Source of the DNA: Dreissena polymorpha
Taxonomy: Eukaryota > Mollusca > Bivalvia > Myida > Dreissenidae
Direction: 5' to 3'
Assembly: GCF_020536995.1 (NCBI RefSeq)
Contig: NC_068369.1
Coordinates: 20,217,421 to 20,281,420 of the forward strand
Length of the DNA stretch: 64,000 bases
In this document: positions 1 through 10,943 of the stretch, one piece after another
Position numbering within the stretch: position 1 is the first letter of the stretch
How the letters are laid out: each line of letters opens with the position of its first letter
Program-made: the position numbers and the translations under genes
The notes under the pieces: model-generated
The model's input: only the letters and a program-made list of their open reading frames with translations
Told to the model about the DNA's origin: nothing
Database searches by the model: none

Positions 1-195
1 TCCTCCACCGTCTATGTATACTGTAGTGTGTACACAAATATTTTCTTTTCTTACAGTCTCTGAGCTTTTGCCCTCAACCGCTAGGTTTAATCCGTATACA
101 TTCGGACCAAGGGAGAAATTCGGACAATACTTCTTCCCAAGCGCACTAAATCTAGCCCCAGGCCTTCAGTGCCTACAGCGCTTTGATTAACATTG
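1..195 (-). repeat. Dispersed repeat fragment related to the 28-35 kb array
   Basis: Read on the minus strand, this segment is clearly similar (roughly 80% by eye) to 30931-31128 and 33376-33573 of the tandem array, sharing AAAGCGCTGTAGGCAC, GGCCTGGGGCTAG and GACGGTGGAGGA. It runs off the left edge of the window, so the other end is unseen. Confidence 0.75.
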
Positions 196-635
196 GATTT
201 GGTAAGAAAATAAACTTAAAAAAATCATGATTTTTTTGTGAAAAAGCGACATGTATGAATAAATGACCGTTACGAGACTTGCAAGGTAGCTTCCTTTGTA
301 TATTTGTTTTCGAAGCTATGTAAACAATCACACGTACAACTGAACATGGTTTAAAAAGACTTTATAAATTTTATTTTCATTTTATAGCAAAAGTCAAATT
401 ATTTTCATTTTATAGCACAAGTCAAATTATGTTAAATCTTTAATTAGATGTTATGTTATTAAAAATTAAAATAAACGTTATTAACGCGATCAATAGACAC
501 ATGTTTGAATGAATGTGTGAGAAAAAATCCCCAAAAGTTGAATATGCACTTATGAATAGTGTAATACCGTATTTGATGTAAAGGGAAGTAATTTTCAAGG
601 AATGTCACATATTTTTTAGAATTGCGTATAGCACA

Positions 636-641
636 TTTATT
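636..641 (-). terminator. Poly(A) signal of temptin copy 1
   Basis: AATAAA on the minus strand, about 56 nt downstream of the copy 1 stop codon. At the matching place in copy 2 the hexamer has changed to GATGAA. There another AATAAA (10931-10936) lies just after the stop. Confidence 0.5.
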
Positions 642-696
642 ACAGATGTATCCAAAAATTCCATAACAGACAATGCAGTTTTTTTTATGCGGACGC

Positions 697-3600
697 TTAT
701 TTTCCAACACAATTGGCGCCATGGCAGTTGCAAGTGAACCCGTCTCCGCAAGACCCCACTGGCTCGCAGATTCCTGGAGAAGTATATGTAAATCATTCGT
801 TATACAAGAAATAGTATTGTTTATTGCACGCCACATCGCAAAATATACAATAACAGCATTGTTTCGCATGCTATACCTTATTTCACGCATAATACAAAAA
901 AATGAATAAGCTCGTTTGTTAATTAAACGTGTTTGAAATAACAATTTCATTGTTTACATTCTTTCCCCGTTATTTGAATGACTGAACTAAACATGAAATG
1001 TTGAATAAATGAAGTTATCAAATTAAAATGCTTATGTTAGCAAGGTTAAAACATTATTGAAATAGCCAAAAAGCGTAGGTCGGCAAATTCATTCGCTCTT
1101 TAACTTTCTTTAATATACTCGAGACGTGTGCCACCCTATTAAGGATGTTACATTGCAAAAATCTTCAGACTCGCTTTGCAACATAACTTTCCTTGTATTG
1201 AAAATTTAATGTTGGCAGTAAAATGAATACTTATGAAATGTAGAAAATTGATCGCAGCCATGAGCTGTTATACATTTGTACAAAAAGAGTTAAGAATCTG
1301 ACCATAAAATAGTTGAGGTTCGGGCTAACGAAAACATACAACTTTTTTACTTTTACGCCGGAAAACCAGAAAACATACACAATGAAAAATATCACATATA
1401 TTTTATTAATGCAATCCATATATATTATATGGATACTTTTTCAAATATTGGCATAAATTGATGCATGTCAGCATATATTAGAAAAGTTCTTTTTAACCCT
1501 GAGTCAAAAATGAGATCGATGTCTTTTTAGCAAGTACATGCAGTCTTATATAAAATCATAGAAAAACAGTATTGTACTTAAATAATATAATTAATTAACA
1601 CGATACAAATAAAAACAAATTCTTACCAATTTATCATAATGTACGCGGAGGTATGAATTTACTACGACATGCGTAAGGTGTAGGTACATATGTGCAATTG
1701 TAGATGTGCCAGTAAACTATTTGCGTGTAGGCACAACATTGTGTCTGTTTACGTACGTTGTACCCTTTGTTAAACCTTATTACTTTTAACACAACTGGTA
1801 CGGCATAATATTTACAACATACACTCAATTGATTCATGTAGGTCATTGTATGTACCATGTACGTTTTGGAAATGAAGGGCTCCCACTTTGATCGTTGAAA
1901 ACGCTCACATAATATTAGAAAGTAGGTACATAAAAAAATTGCTTTTCCCCAAAACATTATCAATAATGGACAAGAACGTCATATGAGATATCACCACCCA
2001 TGTATGGTCGACAAATGATTTGTTTCAATGAATAAAACGTAACGGTATAGACAGTTACCCGGATGTCCGGTGGCACGGCCGGCTGGCACTCCACCCTGCA
2101 CCCAGACGCAGGTCGGATCCCCGAGTTCCGCTCCGTTAGTTTTGCCGTCGCCGTCGCTGTCCGCCATGCACAGGGCTTGGGTCCAAGTGCGACCGGCGGC
2201 GGAGAATGCCTTTAAACATTATTACTTTATGTATGGAGGTTTATTTGTTTTTTATTCCGACGTATCACAGTATATGTACTTTAGTCATATTGAGGCGGTA
2301 ATTTAACCTGACACTTTATCAGCACATATGGCACATAATAATACTATTGCATGACTTGCTTCAATCAGATGTAGGGTGAGATGGGTCTTAACCGAATTTT
2401 CATGACCAATCATCAGGCAGGGAATTGAACTTACGAACCTACAGTCTAGCGGCTTTGCGCATGATTGCTTTTATTTTAAGATGTGCATACCGGGTAGTCT
2501 TTATTTATCCAAACCGGTACAAACGCGAGACACTGATCGTAACTTTGAGCTCGACAACTTCATCAACATTAACACAAATTGCTTTATGTCGGTCATTATC
2601 ATTCAATTGTGGCAGCGATTAAAACATGACAGCGATTAAAACAATGTCAATGCAGTTATCACACAACTTGATTGCAGTAACTCACATACAATGCTTACAA
2701 CAGTCAACTGGCGTGTTACTTATTAATCAGATATATAGGCAAACGGTCAAAGTCACGTTTGAGAGAAAATGTAAAAGATATACACATAGCTTAAATTGAA
2801 TGTTATTTTTAATTGCTTGGTTCACATGTCAACGGGAGAGCATGAACTCTTTATAAATCAGACCCAAACCTAAAATGGCGAAGTCAAACTTAATAGCTAC
2901 AAATACTCTTTTGCGAGTCAAAAACTATAATAAGACGGCATTGTTTTATTTCTCAAATATTAACACGTTCACTACACTTTTCATATCAGGCATACGGCAT
3001 TTCGCAAAACACGTCGTCCATAATACAAAAATGCACTCATAGTTGTACGTACCTGCCCGAATCTGTTCTTGTTTATGGTGTGATGATTAGGATCATAATG
3101 ACCTACAGCCTCCCATATCCCGCCTCCACAGGGGTTAGGCACAGAGTAACTAGTGAGCAGAAACACACGACATTTTAATCGAACTTAAAGATATGATCAT
3201 AATAATGTTTTACTGTTTTAAAATAACTGATAAAGGACTGGTAGATGTTTAAGGTCTCTTGCATTAAAGGGACCTTTTCACAGATTTGGGCATGTATTGA
3301 AGTTTGTCATTAAATGCTGTATCATGATAAATGTAAACATTGGATCTAAACAGCTCCAGTAGAAAAAAAAAACAAGAATACAATTAAAGAAAGAAAGTGA
3401 CCCTAAACTAGGCTCGAACCACTGACCCCTGGAGTCCTCGAGTAAAAGTCTAACGCTAAGACCAGTCGGCCATCCGTGCTCATACAATGAATGGTGTATT
3501 TTATAATTTATATAAGCAATCCACGTAGTATCACAAAATATAACGACAACAACGATCCCTCCAAATTATTCAATCGTTTCACGTTGCAACGTTTTATATG

Positions 3601-4397
3601 TTTCAGATTTTTAAATCGTCAACAGATGCAAATAATGGATATTTTAGAGCATGGTTAATGTTAAGTATTACTTTTTCATCACAAATATCATGACTACAAC
3701 GAATATATATATATAACAAGGTATTCAACTTAAAATGACCCGAAAACAGGGTGCATCGCTTTAACAGCCATAACTTCATCAATTGTGCAGCGATTTCTAT
3801 GAACTCGGTCTTTTTCAACGCATAACTGAATTTGCTTTCTGGAAATGTACATATATTGTAATATTTTTATCAACACTGTGTTAAATTTAAAGAACACGAT
3901 ATACAACTCGCGTGACCTACAAATATGGCTGTTCATTACACATTCTTCGTTATTGTAGTCAAAGTGAGCTGATAAAGGTTTGTATTACTGAACGAATTTC
4001 GTCTGTAGGCTTAGAGAGATTATTTTTTGATGGTATGTCTATGGTCAATAAACATGTTATATTCTATAATAAATTGAATACTTTTGATTACTTTATGATA
4101 TAATTATATTTATTACCAAACATCCAAGTAGTTATTTAACAAGGTTTTATATGCATACAAGAAGTTAGTTTATAAGACGAGTCAAACTGTAATCTCCAAA
4201 GTTAATATATCATTCCAACATAGAAAACTCACTGCGCGCATTGATCAAATACAAAAAAAAAAAAAATTTCAACGTTAACCCCTTCAAATAAAAACAAATC
4301 GTTGATCAAAGACTCACCCATTAGGGAAGGAATCCCGATAGAACGGATGGGCAGAAACCGCCCCCAGAAGAACAGCTATAAAGGCGATTAATTGCAT
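697..4397 (-). CDS. Temptin-like secreted protein, copy 1 (four coding exons)
   Basis: Coding exons are 4318-4397, 3053-3149, 2059-2209 and 697-773. They join in frame (phases 2, 0, 1) at GT/AG sites into 134 residues. Residues 1-16 (MQLIAFIAVLLGAVSA) are a signal peptide and the mature chain starts HPFYRDSFPNG. Exon 2 carries YSVPNPCGGGIWEAVGHY. Exon 3 has the family core LCMADSDGDGKTNGAELGDP, a DxDxDG loop resembling calcium-binding loops, then CVW and GHPG. Exon 4 holds five of the eight mature cysteines and ends CVGK-stop. This order matches temptin, the secreted protein of the Aplysia attractant pheromone complex. Homology is recognised by motif, and a pheromone role here is inference. 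Intron 1 contains a SINE. A close paralogue lies about 10.3 kb to the right. No break is seen. Confidence 0.93.
3262..3620 (-). mobile_element. tRNA-related SINE, family 1
   Basis: On the minus strand it contains a tRNA-like part with A box GGATGGCCGACTGGT and B box GGTTCGAGCC, and ends near AAAAGGTCCCTTTA. It matches three other copies in the window. It is inserted in intron 1 of temptin copy 1 and missing from copy 2. Confidence 0.75.
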
Positions 4398-4454
4398 CCT
4401 ATCCCTTCTCTTGCTCCGAAATGAATACTAAACTAAATCGTGTCGTACCCTAAA

Positions 4455-4464
4455 TATTTATATA
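4455..4464 (-). promoter_or_regulatory. TATA box of temptin copy 1
   Basis: TATATAAATA on the minus strand, about 58-67 bp upstream of the ATG, leaves room for a short 5' UTR. It is conserved at the same place upstream of copy 2. Confidence 0.6.
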
Positions 4465-4501
4465 TTGAGGTCGAGATTTCTGTGACTCGCACTTCTGTTA
4501 C

Positions 4502-4516
4502 GTAACTAAGGCCAAG
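4502..4516 (-). promoter_or_regulatory. Conserved upstream box of temptin copy 1
   Basis: On the minus strand it reads CTTGGCCTTAGTTAC, about 105 bp upstream of the start codon. Related boxes sit at nearly the same distance upstream of the other three temptin genes, although the surrounding DNA of copies 1/2 and 3/4 is otherwise diverged. Conservation of sequence and spacing suggests a shared transcription-factor site. The factor is unknown. Confidence 0.55.
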
Positions 4517-4519
4517 CAA

Positions 4520-5640
4520 GTATCATTTTAGTTGGCTATATAAAGTTTTTATCTGTTTTCATGTAACACTTAATGTGTAATTTTGTCCTTGTCTTCATTT
4601 AAAACATCAATCAATGAAAATTAAGGTCATATTTAATTATGAATTTCACTGGTCAATATTTTTGAGGTCGAAACAATTGATGTACGTGTTTTGAACATGA
4701 TCAAATACTAATATACGGATAATACGTCTTATATAAGGAAAAAAGCTGCACAAATTATTTGGAGATTTTCTTTGTGAAAGTCGTCCAAAAGTCTTTGGTT
4801 TAATGAAAGTGTTCCACATACAGCGGAACTCTGAACATTAAAATTAGTATGGACGGGTTACCTGCTTGGAACAGTCAATACAAAGCAATTGGGGTTTAAA
4901 CCGGTTTAAAGGGCCACCACCGCGTACACGTAATCCAGAATAAAATACAAATCATAAAGGTGTCTCATGAGGAATTAGAAAAAAAAGTTGCGTTTAGCGT
5001 CATATTACATAGTTTTGTTGTTAAATCTTAATATGTATACATAATCATTGTCCATACTGGAAATCGATGTTAGTCTTAAACGATCTCCAGTCGTAATAAA
5101 ACAATGAAGCGATACGTGCATTCCATACACAAATTATTGATTTAAAAGTGTTTGGCCTCAAATATTGACGCCAGCTTGCAGATATATGAGATGAAAATTA
5201 AAAACCATGACGCAATCTCAATAGTTAAATGTCTATCAGTGCACAACATATTGAGGACTCTCACGCTTCAAACTGACTACACGACGTATTGGTGGACCAA
5301 TTCGTTTAACGCTGACGTCAGACGTAACTATCACACTGTTAATGTATTAGGGCTCCATGTAATCCTTCGTTTAATGACCTTTTATTTCCAACTACATTAC
5401 CACTTAAGATTTTCTGAAATTCTCTCACATATTCAGTTATCATATGGCAAATTATAACCTTTTATGATCGCCAATAAGTTATCTTTACTGGAAAATATGC
5501 GGTTACACCAACTACTGCCAATTGCATATTCACGTACGGTTACTGAATGACATGTTTTGTTTTCAGTCAGTTAATTTATATGGCAGACACGATTTATTTT
5601 TCCTCAAAATTATCGTCAAAGATACGTATTGTTGTTGACC
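4520..5640. other. Upstream flank of temptin copy 1, no gene seen
   Basis: AT-rich DNA. The part from about 5370 is shared with the flank of copy 2. No exon or hairpin is recognised. Confidence 0.5.
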
Positions 5641-5997
5641 TCATAATAACTGACTCAAAAACAATGCAGGCACGAAGGCGATGACCCGAGCTTAAATCAT
5701 TTTTATGCTTAACATTTGTATGTAATTTTTAAGTTTTGTATCGGAAACAAGCCACCAGTCTGTCGAATTAAGTTTACATTTATGTTGATGTGCCCTCCTC
5801 ACGTTCAGATACTCCTCGAATAAAATTCTAAGCAACGATCATTTGAGTAGATATCGTTAAATATGGAGCGACCGAATACATGTTTATGTGACATAGCGAA
5901 CACACCAGTTTTGTCTTTATATTGTGTGTGTGTTACCTTTCTTTCCAGTACATTTAATGATTTTGTATTTCAAAAACAAAGAGAGAAACAATATGTA

Positions 5998-6285
5998 AAC
6001 AAGTCCCTTTAAAAAATTATCCAAAATATATCCAAATACTTAAAAGGACTACTAGTATTTCACAGATTTTTTATTAAAAATTGACATTACAAGTATTTCT
6101 TAAAAAAAACTGAATGTATACTATTTGAAATAGTTTTCAATGATCATGCTTACAACACAAAATTATTGATAAACAAGTTTGCATACCGCGAGACTCGAAC
6201 TCGGGACCTTAAGAGGACAAATCGTACGCACGTCCACTGTCCTACGTAGGCTACTTTGAACAATCTTAGAAATAAGTGTATTCTA
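5998..6285 (-). mobile_element. tRNA-related SINE, family 2
   Basis: The minus strand has a tRNA-like head, GCCTACGTAGGACAGTGGAC, with B box GAGTTCGAGTC. It is shared at the same place with 26788-27070, so it predates the block duplication. Confidence 0.6.
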
Positions 6286-6911
6286 AATTAAATTATTTTA
6301 CAGATTTTAAGTTATTATAATCCATCAATCAACCGTTTTTTTTAAATATTTTTTTCTTCGTTCCAAGTGATTAATTTTTATTTGAATGTATGTATACATT
6401 CTGTTTATAGTCTATCAAATTGTTATTGTTAATTTGCTAAACTGTGAACAATCCCTTTAATAATAAATGCGGTTTCATCTAAACTGTGTCTGCTCATACG
6501 ACTCATTGTACACGTGTAGGCGTACTGACAGCAAATTGGTACCGAAACAATAATCCCAATTCATAGTTGTAATAAACTATTAATAATGTGTAATTTAAAA
6601 TATAATGTAGTGCTATGTTGTATCCATATTTGCAATTACATCTTAGCGTTGTAACAGGCTAAAACCCTTAATGCTTTGCATGGACCGTTCGAAGGCTGTT
6701 TTGATGATTGCCATATGTTTAATGTTTGTGTTGTATGTTATATCGTGCATTGTACAGGCGATTTGTAAGTTGCCCTAAATACAAGACTAGATGTTCTTAA
6801 TCAGAATGTCTCTCCTTAAAATGTTTACCTTACCGCGACATACTAAATGCAGATCCATAAGAAGCCTTTTCACGTTTTTGTAAATTGACAAATTAAAAAA
6901 AGATGTTGATA

Positions 6912-7332
6912 TTTGTGAGGAAACAGTAATACTGAAAATTTACCATTTACGTATAATTTCCATTATATGCATCTTTTGATTTGAAAACCTGAAAAATATC
7001 AAGCGTTGCAACGCGAAACGATTTAATAATTTGAGAGCTCTGTTGTTGTCGTTAAATTTTGTGAAACTACGAGGATTGCTTATATAATGTAAAAATACAT
7101 TCTATCATAGCATGAGAATGGATGGCTTCGTGGTCTAAGCAGAAGGCTTTTTAATCCAGGACTCCAAGGGTCAGTGGTTTGAACCCAGTTGAAGGTCACT
7201 TTTTTTCTTCTTTTTTAAAATGGTATTCTTGTTTTATGCTGGAGATTTTGAGGTCCGATGTTTTAATATATCAATATAAAGTATTAAATGACAAACTTCA
7301 ATACATGTCAAAATCTGTAAAAGGCCTTTAAG
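6912..7332 (+). mobile_element. tRNA-related SINE, family 1
   Basis: Contains AGGAAACAGTAATACTGA near the start, CGTTGCAACGCG in the body, GGATGGCTTCGTGGTCTAAG and GGTTTGAACCC as diverged tRNA boxes, and ends AAAGGCCTTTA. Absent from the duplicated partner block, so inserted after the duplication. Confidence 0.75.
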
Positions 7333-7961
7333 CGAGCCTTAAAACAAACCATGGTCCGTAGCGATAGGATAAAACCTATTGATAAACCTAATTGAGAGAA
7401 GCAGTCTTGACTTTCTTAAATCATACACTGTTTCCTACATAAATCATCTTGATTAAACCCCTATTCGCCTAATATATATTATATATTTCCACACCAAATC
7501 GTGCTGAGAGCCGCATCCCCAAGTGTAAAAAAAGACCTGAGTGTAATAAAGCATCATTGAAATATACAACGGCTTTTCACTGCACTTACGCCTATGTACC
7601 TTCACATACGATATAGTTTGGGTCAATCATGGCATGAGTAGAAATCACGATTTGATCGCAATTACACTGAAGTTAGGACACGCTAGATTGTATAACGAGT
7701 GGATAAAGTCAGGAAATGGCGATAGCACACCACTCCCATATGTGAACTAATTATTGATCCAATCACACCATTCACACGCCACAATAAAATGATCAGTTGT
7801 TCGGCATACTTTGAGCACCCCCATCACTAAATAGAATAAAATTAAAATAATATTAAAGAAAAATAAATAAATTAGCAGCAACAATATACACAAACAGACA
7901 TTTATACGGCAAATGTATGTTCAAAAAGATTTCCGACTTGAGCGTTGATATGATGATTAAT

Positions 7962-7964
<3 letters not shown>

Positions 7965-8044
<80 letters not shown>
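7965..8044. repeat. (TA)n microsatellite
   Basis: About 80 bp of uninterrupted TA dinucleotides. The apparent Tyr-Ile reading frame across it is an artefact. Confidence 0.95.
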
Positions 8045-8048
<4 letters not shown>

Positions 8049-8303
8049 AATTATGGGGTGATATGGTGGGTGAGTTTTGATCGGCTTACCAAATCCAGTT
8101 TGGTAACAACTTCAAAGCTATTATTGAATAAACCATTTTATATACATTTGGCGTATCGTTTACAATTTAAATCAAGCTATCTACCATAATAATATTCACT
8201 GTTGCAAGTATTATCAATCATTAACAACAACTTCATAAACTGAAAGCTATTATTGAATAAAGCATTTTAAGAAATGACGTTTAAGAAGGCTTGGTATTTT
8301 CAG

Positions 8304-8387
8304 GGCTGTTACTCGGAGATATGGAGTCGCTCGTTCGGCAAAACGGCTGTTGTTGTACCCGTGCTAGTGGTGTTTGGCCTTATTCAG
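8304..8387 (+). CDS. Isolated tetraspanin-like exon (end of large loop and fourth membrane segment)
   Basis: An 84-nt open stretch lies between a good acceptor (GGTATTTTCAG) and donor (CAG|GTAATG), phase 0 at both ends. It encodes GCYSEIWSRSFGKTAVVVPVLVVFGLIQ in two parts: GCYSEIWSRSFGKTAVVV, then PVLVVFGLIQ. In tetraspanins the Gly-Cys ends the large extracellular loop and is followed by a hydrophobic fourth membrane segment. From memory, an 84-nt exon ending in Gln at this place is typical of the family. No neighbouring tetraspanin exon was recognised on either side, so it is either one exon of a long gene or a stranded copy. Its strand is opposite to the temptin genes flanking it. The assignment rests on one short exon. 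Confidence 0.55.
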
Positions 8388-9167
8388 GTAATGTCTAGTG
8401 CGATTTAGAGTTGGGACCGCAACCCTAATCTTTTCAGGGTAGAAACATATTTTCTAACATCAAGTTTTCGTCAAGCAGATTTTTAAAGGTCTGAGACTGT
8501 TACGCAAATATGCATGAACTATTCAAATATCCAACTTGTATACTACGTATTCATGTTCGGTCCAATGCATAAAGATATTTAACTGACTTATTTGTTAATC
8601 CATGTGCCTTTATTCAATTTAAGCGAATATATGACTCTAAAATAATGAAATAAATTGGTAACCTCTGTATTGTGCAACATCACTTTTAAAGGAAAAATGC
8701 AAGAAAAACCGGGTATAACATCGAAACTTAAAGATAGGAAGCTCAGCTATAAATAGGACAGCATATTCTAAGAAAAAGGTTTAATAATAGTTTGAAAACG
8801 TGAATTTTAAATCAGTTATATTCAATCCATTATATTTTTATAAATCAATGAAACAACTATGCATTTTCTGTATTGTATTTGGCATTTGTCGTGATTCAGT
8901 TAATAAATTGCGAATTAAAACGTTTATAATTAACTTTCAACGCGATCATGAGTGTACAGAAAACGAATTATTTCGAACCTGCCATTTGTAAACGGTGTAA
9001 CGACTATGGTATATAAACAGCATAATACCATGTTGACATGTGTGAAACTCGCTCTTATGCGTGTTTAATTTTGCATATTTAATAAACTGTTCAAACAGAA
9101 ATTACAGAGCCACATCAGTGCACATACTATGTTTGATAATTCATTCGTTTGTTGGATATTGTTTGAT

Positions 9168-9400
9168 GTTTTAAACGGGAAGCGGACAACGACAACGAGC
9201 GAGGCATGGTATTGTAATGCGCATGGGGAGTTAAAGGGTAAAGGAAGGGTTAGGGTTAGGGGTCGGGTTTGGGTTAGGATTAACCTTAACCCTAACCTTA
9301 ACCCTAACCCGACACCTAACCTTAACCCTAACCATAACCCAGGGTTATCACCCCTATACCATGTCTCGCTCGTTGTCGTTGTCCTCTTCCCGTTTTAAAC
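9168..9400. mobile_element. Fold-back element with telomere-like interior
   Basis: Terminal inverted repeats of about 45 bp (GTTTTAAACGGGAAG... with GACAACGACAACGAGCGAG) at 9168-9214 and 9355-9400 enclose head-to-head telomere-like repeats. GGGTTAGGGTTAGGG-type sequence is followed by CCTTAACCCTAACC-type sequence (about 9235-9345). The paired ends argue for a small DNA element rather than a chromosome-end fusion. Confidence 0.8.
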
Positions 9401-10500
9401 ACATATTAGGTCATATCGTTGAGATTTAGTTAACCTTACCATGTTTTCATGGGCGAACTCACGTATTCAAGTGCTCTTACGACTATGTGCTCATACCTGC
9501 TTTCGGGAATCATCATGAAATTATTGCTGTACTTAACGAACAAACATGCCTAAGCTTATTTAATTAGAGATAAAAACAATAATCAAAAGAGAAAAAAGTA
9601 TATGTTTATGCACATGGGCATGTGAAATTACGTTCGTACACATAGCATCATTAAGTATTATATTCTTAGGAAAGAAAACAGCGAAATATAAAGTTTGGTA
9701 TGATATGCATGTAAAATTAAAGAGCATGGTTTTATTAAAGAGCATGCCAAGTTTTGAATGTATATGCTGAAACGTAATGTTATAACCCACAAACGTTTTA
9801 CTGTAACAGAACGTGTTTTAAGATAAGTGGTACAGAAAATACACGTCGAATATCTACCCAAAATTTTTGTACCCACATACACAATTGTGGTGATGTAGAT
9901 AAACTTAAATAGATGCTTTTATATCAATCTTCTTCACAAGCATCGTCACACCAGTACTGTCAGTACTTTGATCTTGTTAAAGACGGACTGTGACAATTAC
10001 AATATAAAACCAGGAATAGATAATGACGTCAGAATTTTGTAAATAATAATAATTACATGCATAATAAAGTTAAGAACATTGTTACGGACAACGTTAACGT
10101 AAGAGAACATAAAAGCAAAATCCAATTACATCGCTGCAACGTGAACTAGTATATACATGCACACGTATAAACGTCTTGATCGATTATCGGCGAATTGATA
10201 GATTTAATGTATTTGTGTAATTTAAAAAATGTATAAGCGTTCGATAAAAGCTGTCTTCATTTCAGTTCAAACTAATTTTGTTTTGTTTTCATTGTCAGAT
10301 AATTTCAAACAAATAGCGTATCATTAACATATAGACCTTTTCCACAAGTATATTATACTGTAGTTCCGATGACTTTGATTGATTGTTAGAGTATTTATAT
10401 ATATGCTGCAATTGAACCAGATGAGCTGCATTGCTAAAAGCATGTTGACAGACTATGTTTTTTTAATTGGCTTCTGTAAGACTTGACACTTAATTAAAGA
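9401..10500. other. Intergenic, nothing recognised
   Basis: AT-rich sequence between the telomere-like element and the 3' flank of temptin copy 2. Only short chance frames are present. Confidence 0.5.
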
Positions 10501-10943
10501 TACATCATCATGATTTTTGTATGAAAAAGAAACATGTATCATTAAAGGACCGGTACTAGACTTGCAAGTTGGCTTCCTTTGTATTGTTTTCATGCGCATA
10601 TAAAAAAGCACACGTACGACTGGACATGGTTCAAAATAGACTTTATTAATTTTATTTTCATTTTATAGCACAAATTATGTTAAATCTTTAATAAGAGGTT
10701 ATGTTATTAAAAATTGAATATAACGTTCTTTACGCGATCAATAGACACATGTTTGAATGCACCTTGTGAGAAAACAATAACCAAAAGTTGAATATGCACT
10801 TATTAATAGCGTAATACAATATTTGATGTGAAGGGAAGTAATTTCCAAGGAATATCAACTAATTTTAGAAATGCTTATAGAACATTCATCACAGATGTAT
10901 CCAAAAACATAACAAGCAAGGCAGTTTTTTTTTATTCCGACGA

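Larger units (their letters stand above)
230..5700. repeat. Segmental duplication, left copy (contains temptin copy 1)
   Basis: The block aligns with 10505-15290 in the same orientation, including exons, introns, the 3' flank, the TATA region and about 1 kb of upstream DNA. The copies differ by inserted elements: a SINE at 3262-3620 here, and a 1.3-kb transposon in the other. Boundaries are approximate. Confidence 0.85.
5640..7880. repeat. Duplicated upstream block, copy A
   Basis: Aligns in the same orientation with 25430-28390. Shared landmarks are GATGACCCGAGCTT, CCTCCTCACGTTCAGATACTC, the tRNA-like SINE at 5998-6285, CTATTAATAATGT, and GACAGGAAATGGCGATAGCA. Copy A has a SINE (6912-7332) that the other copy lacks. 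Confidence 0.8.

Noticed and set aside
7917-8189. Open frame with a long Tyr-Ile run
   Set aside because: It is the translation of a (TA)n microsatellite.
9235-9345. Telomere or chromosome-fusion scar
   Set aside because: The telomere-like repeats are short and bounded by inverted repeats, so a mobile element explains them better.
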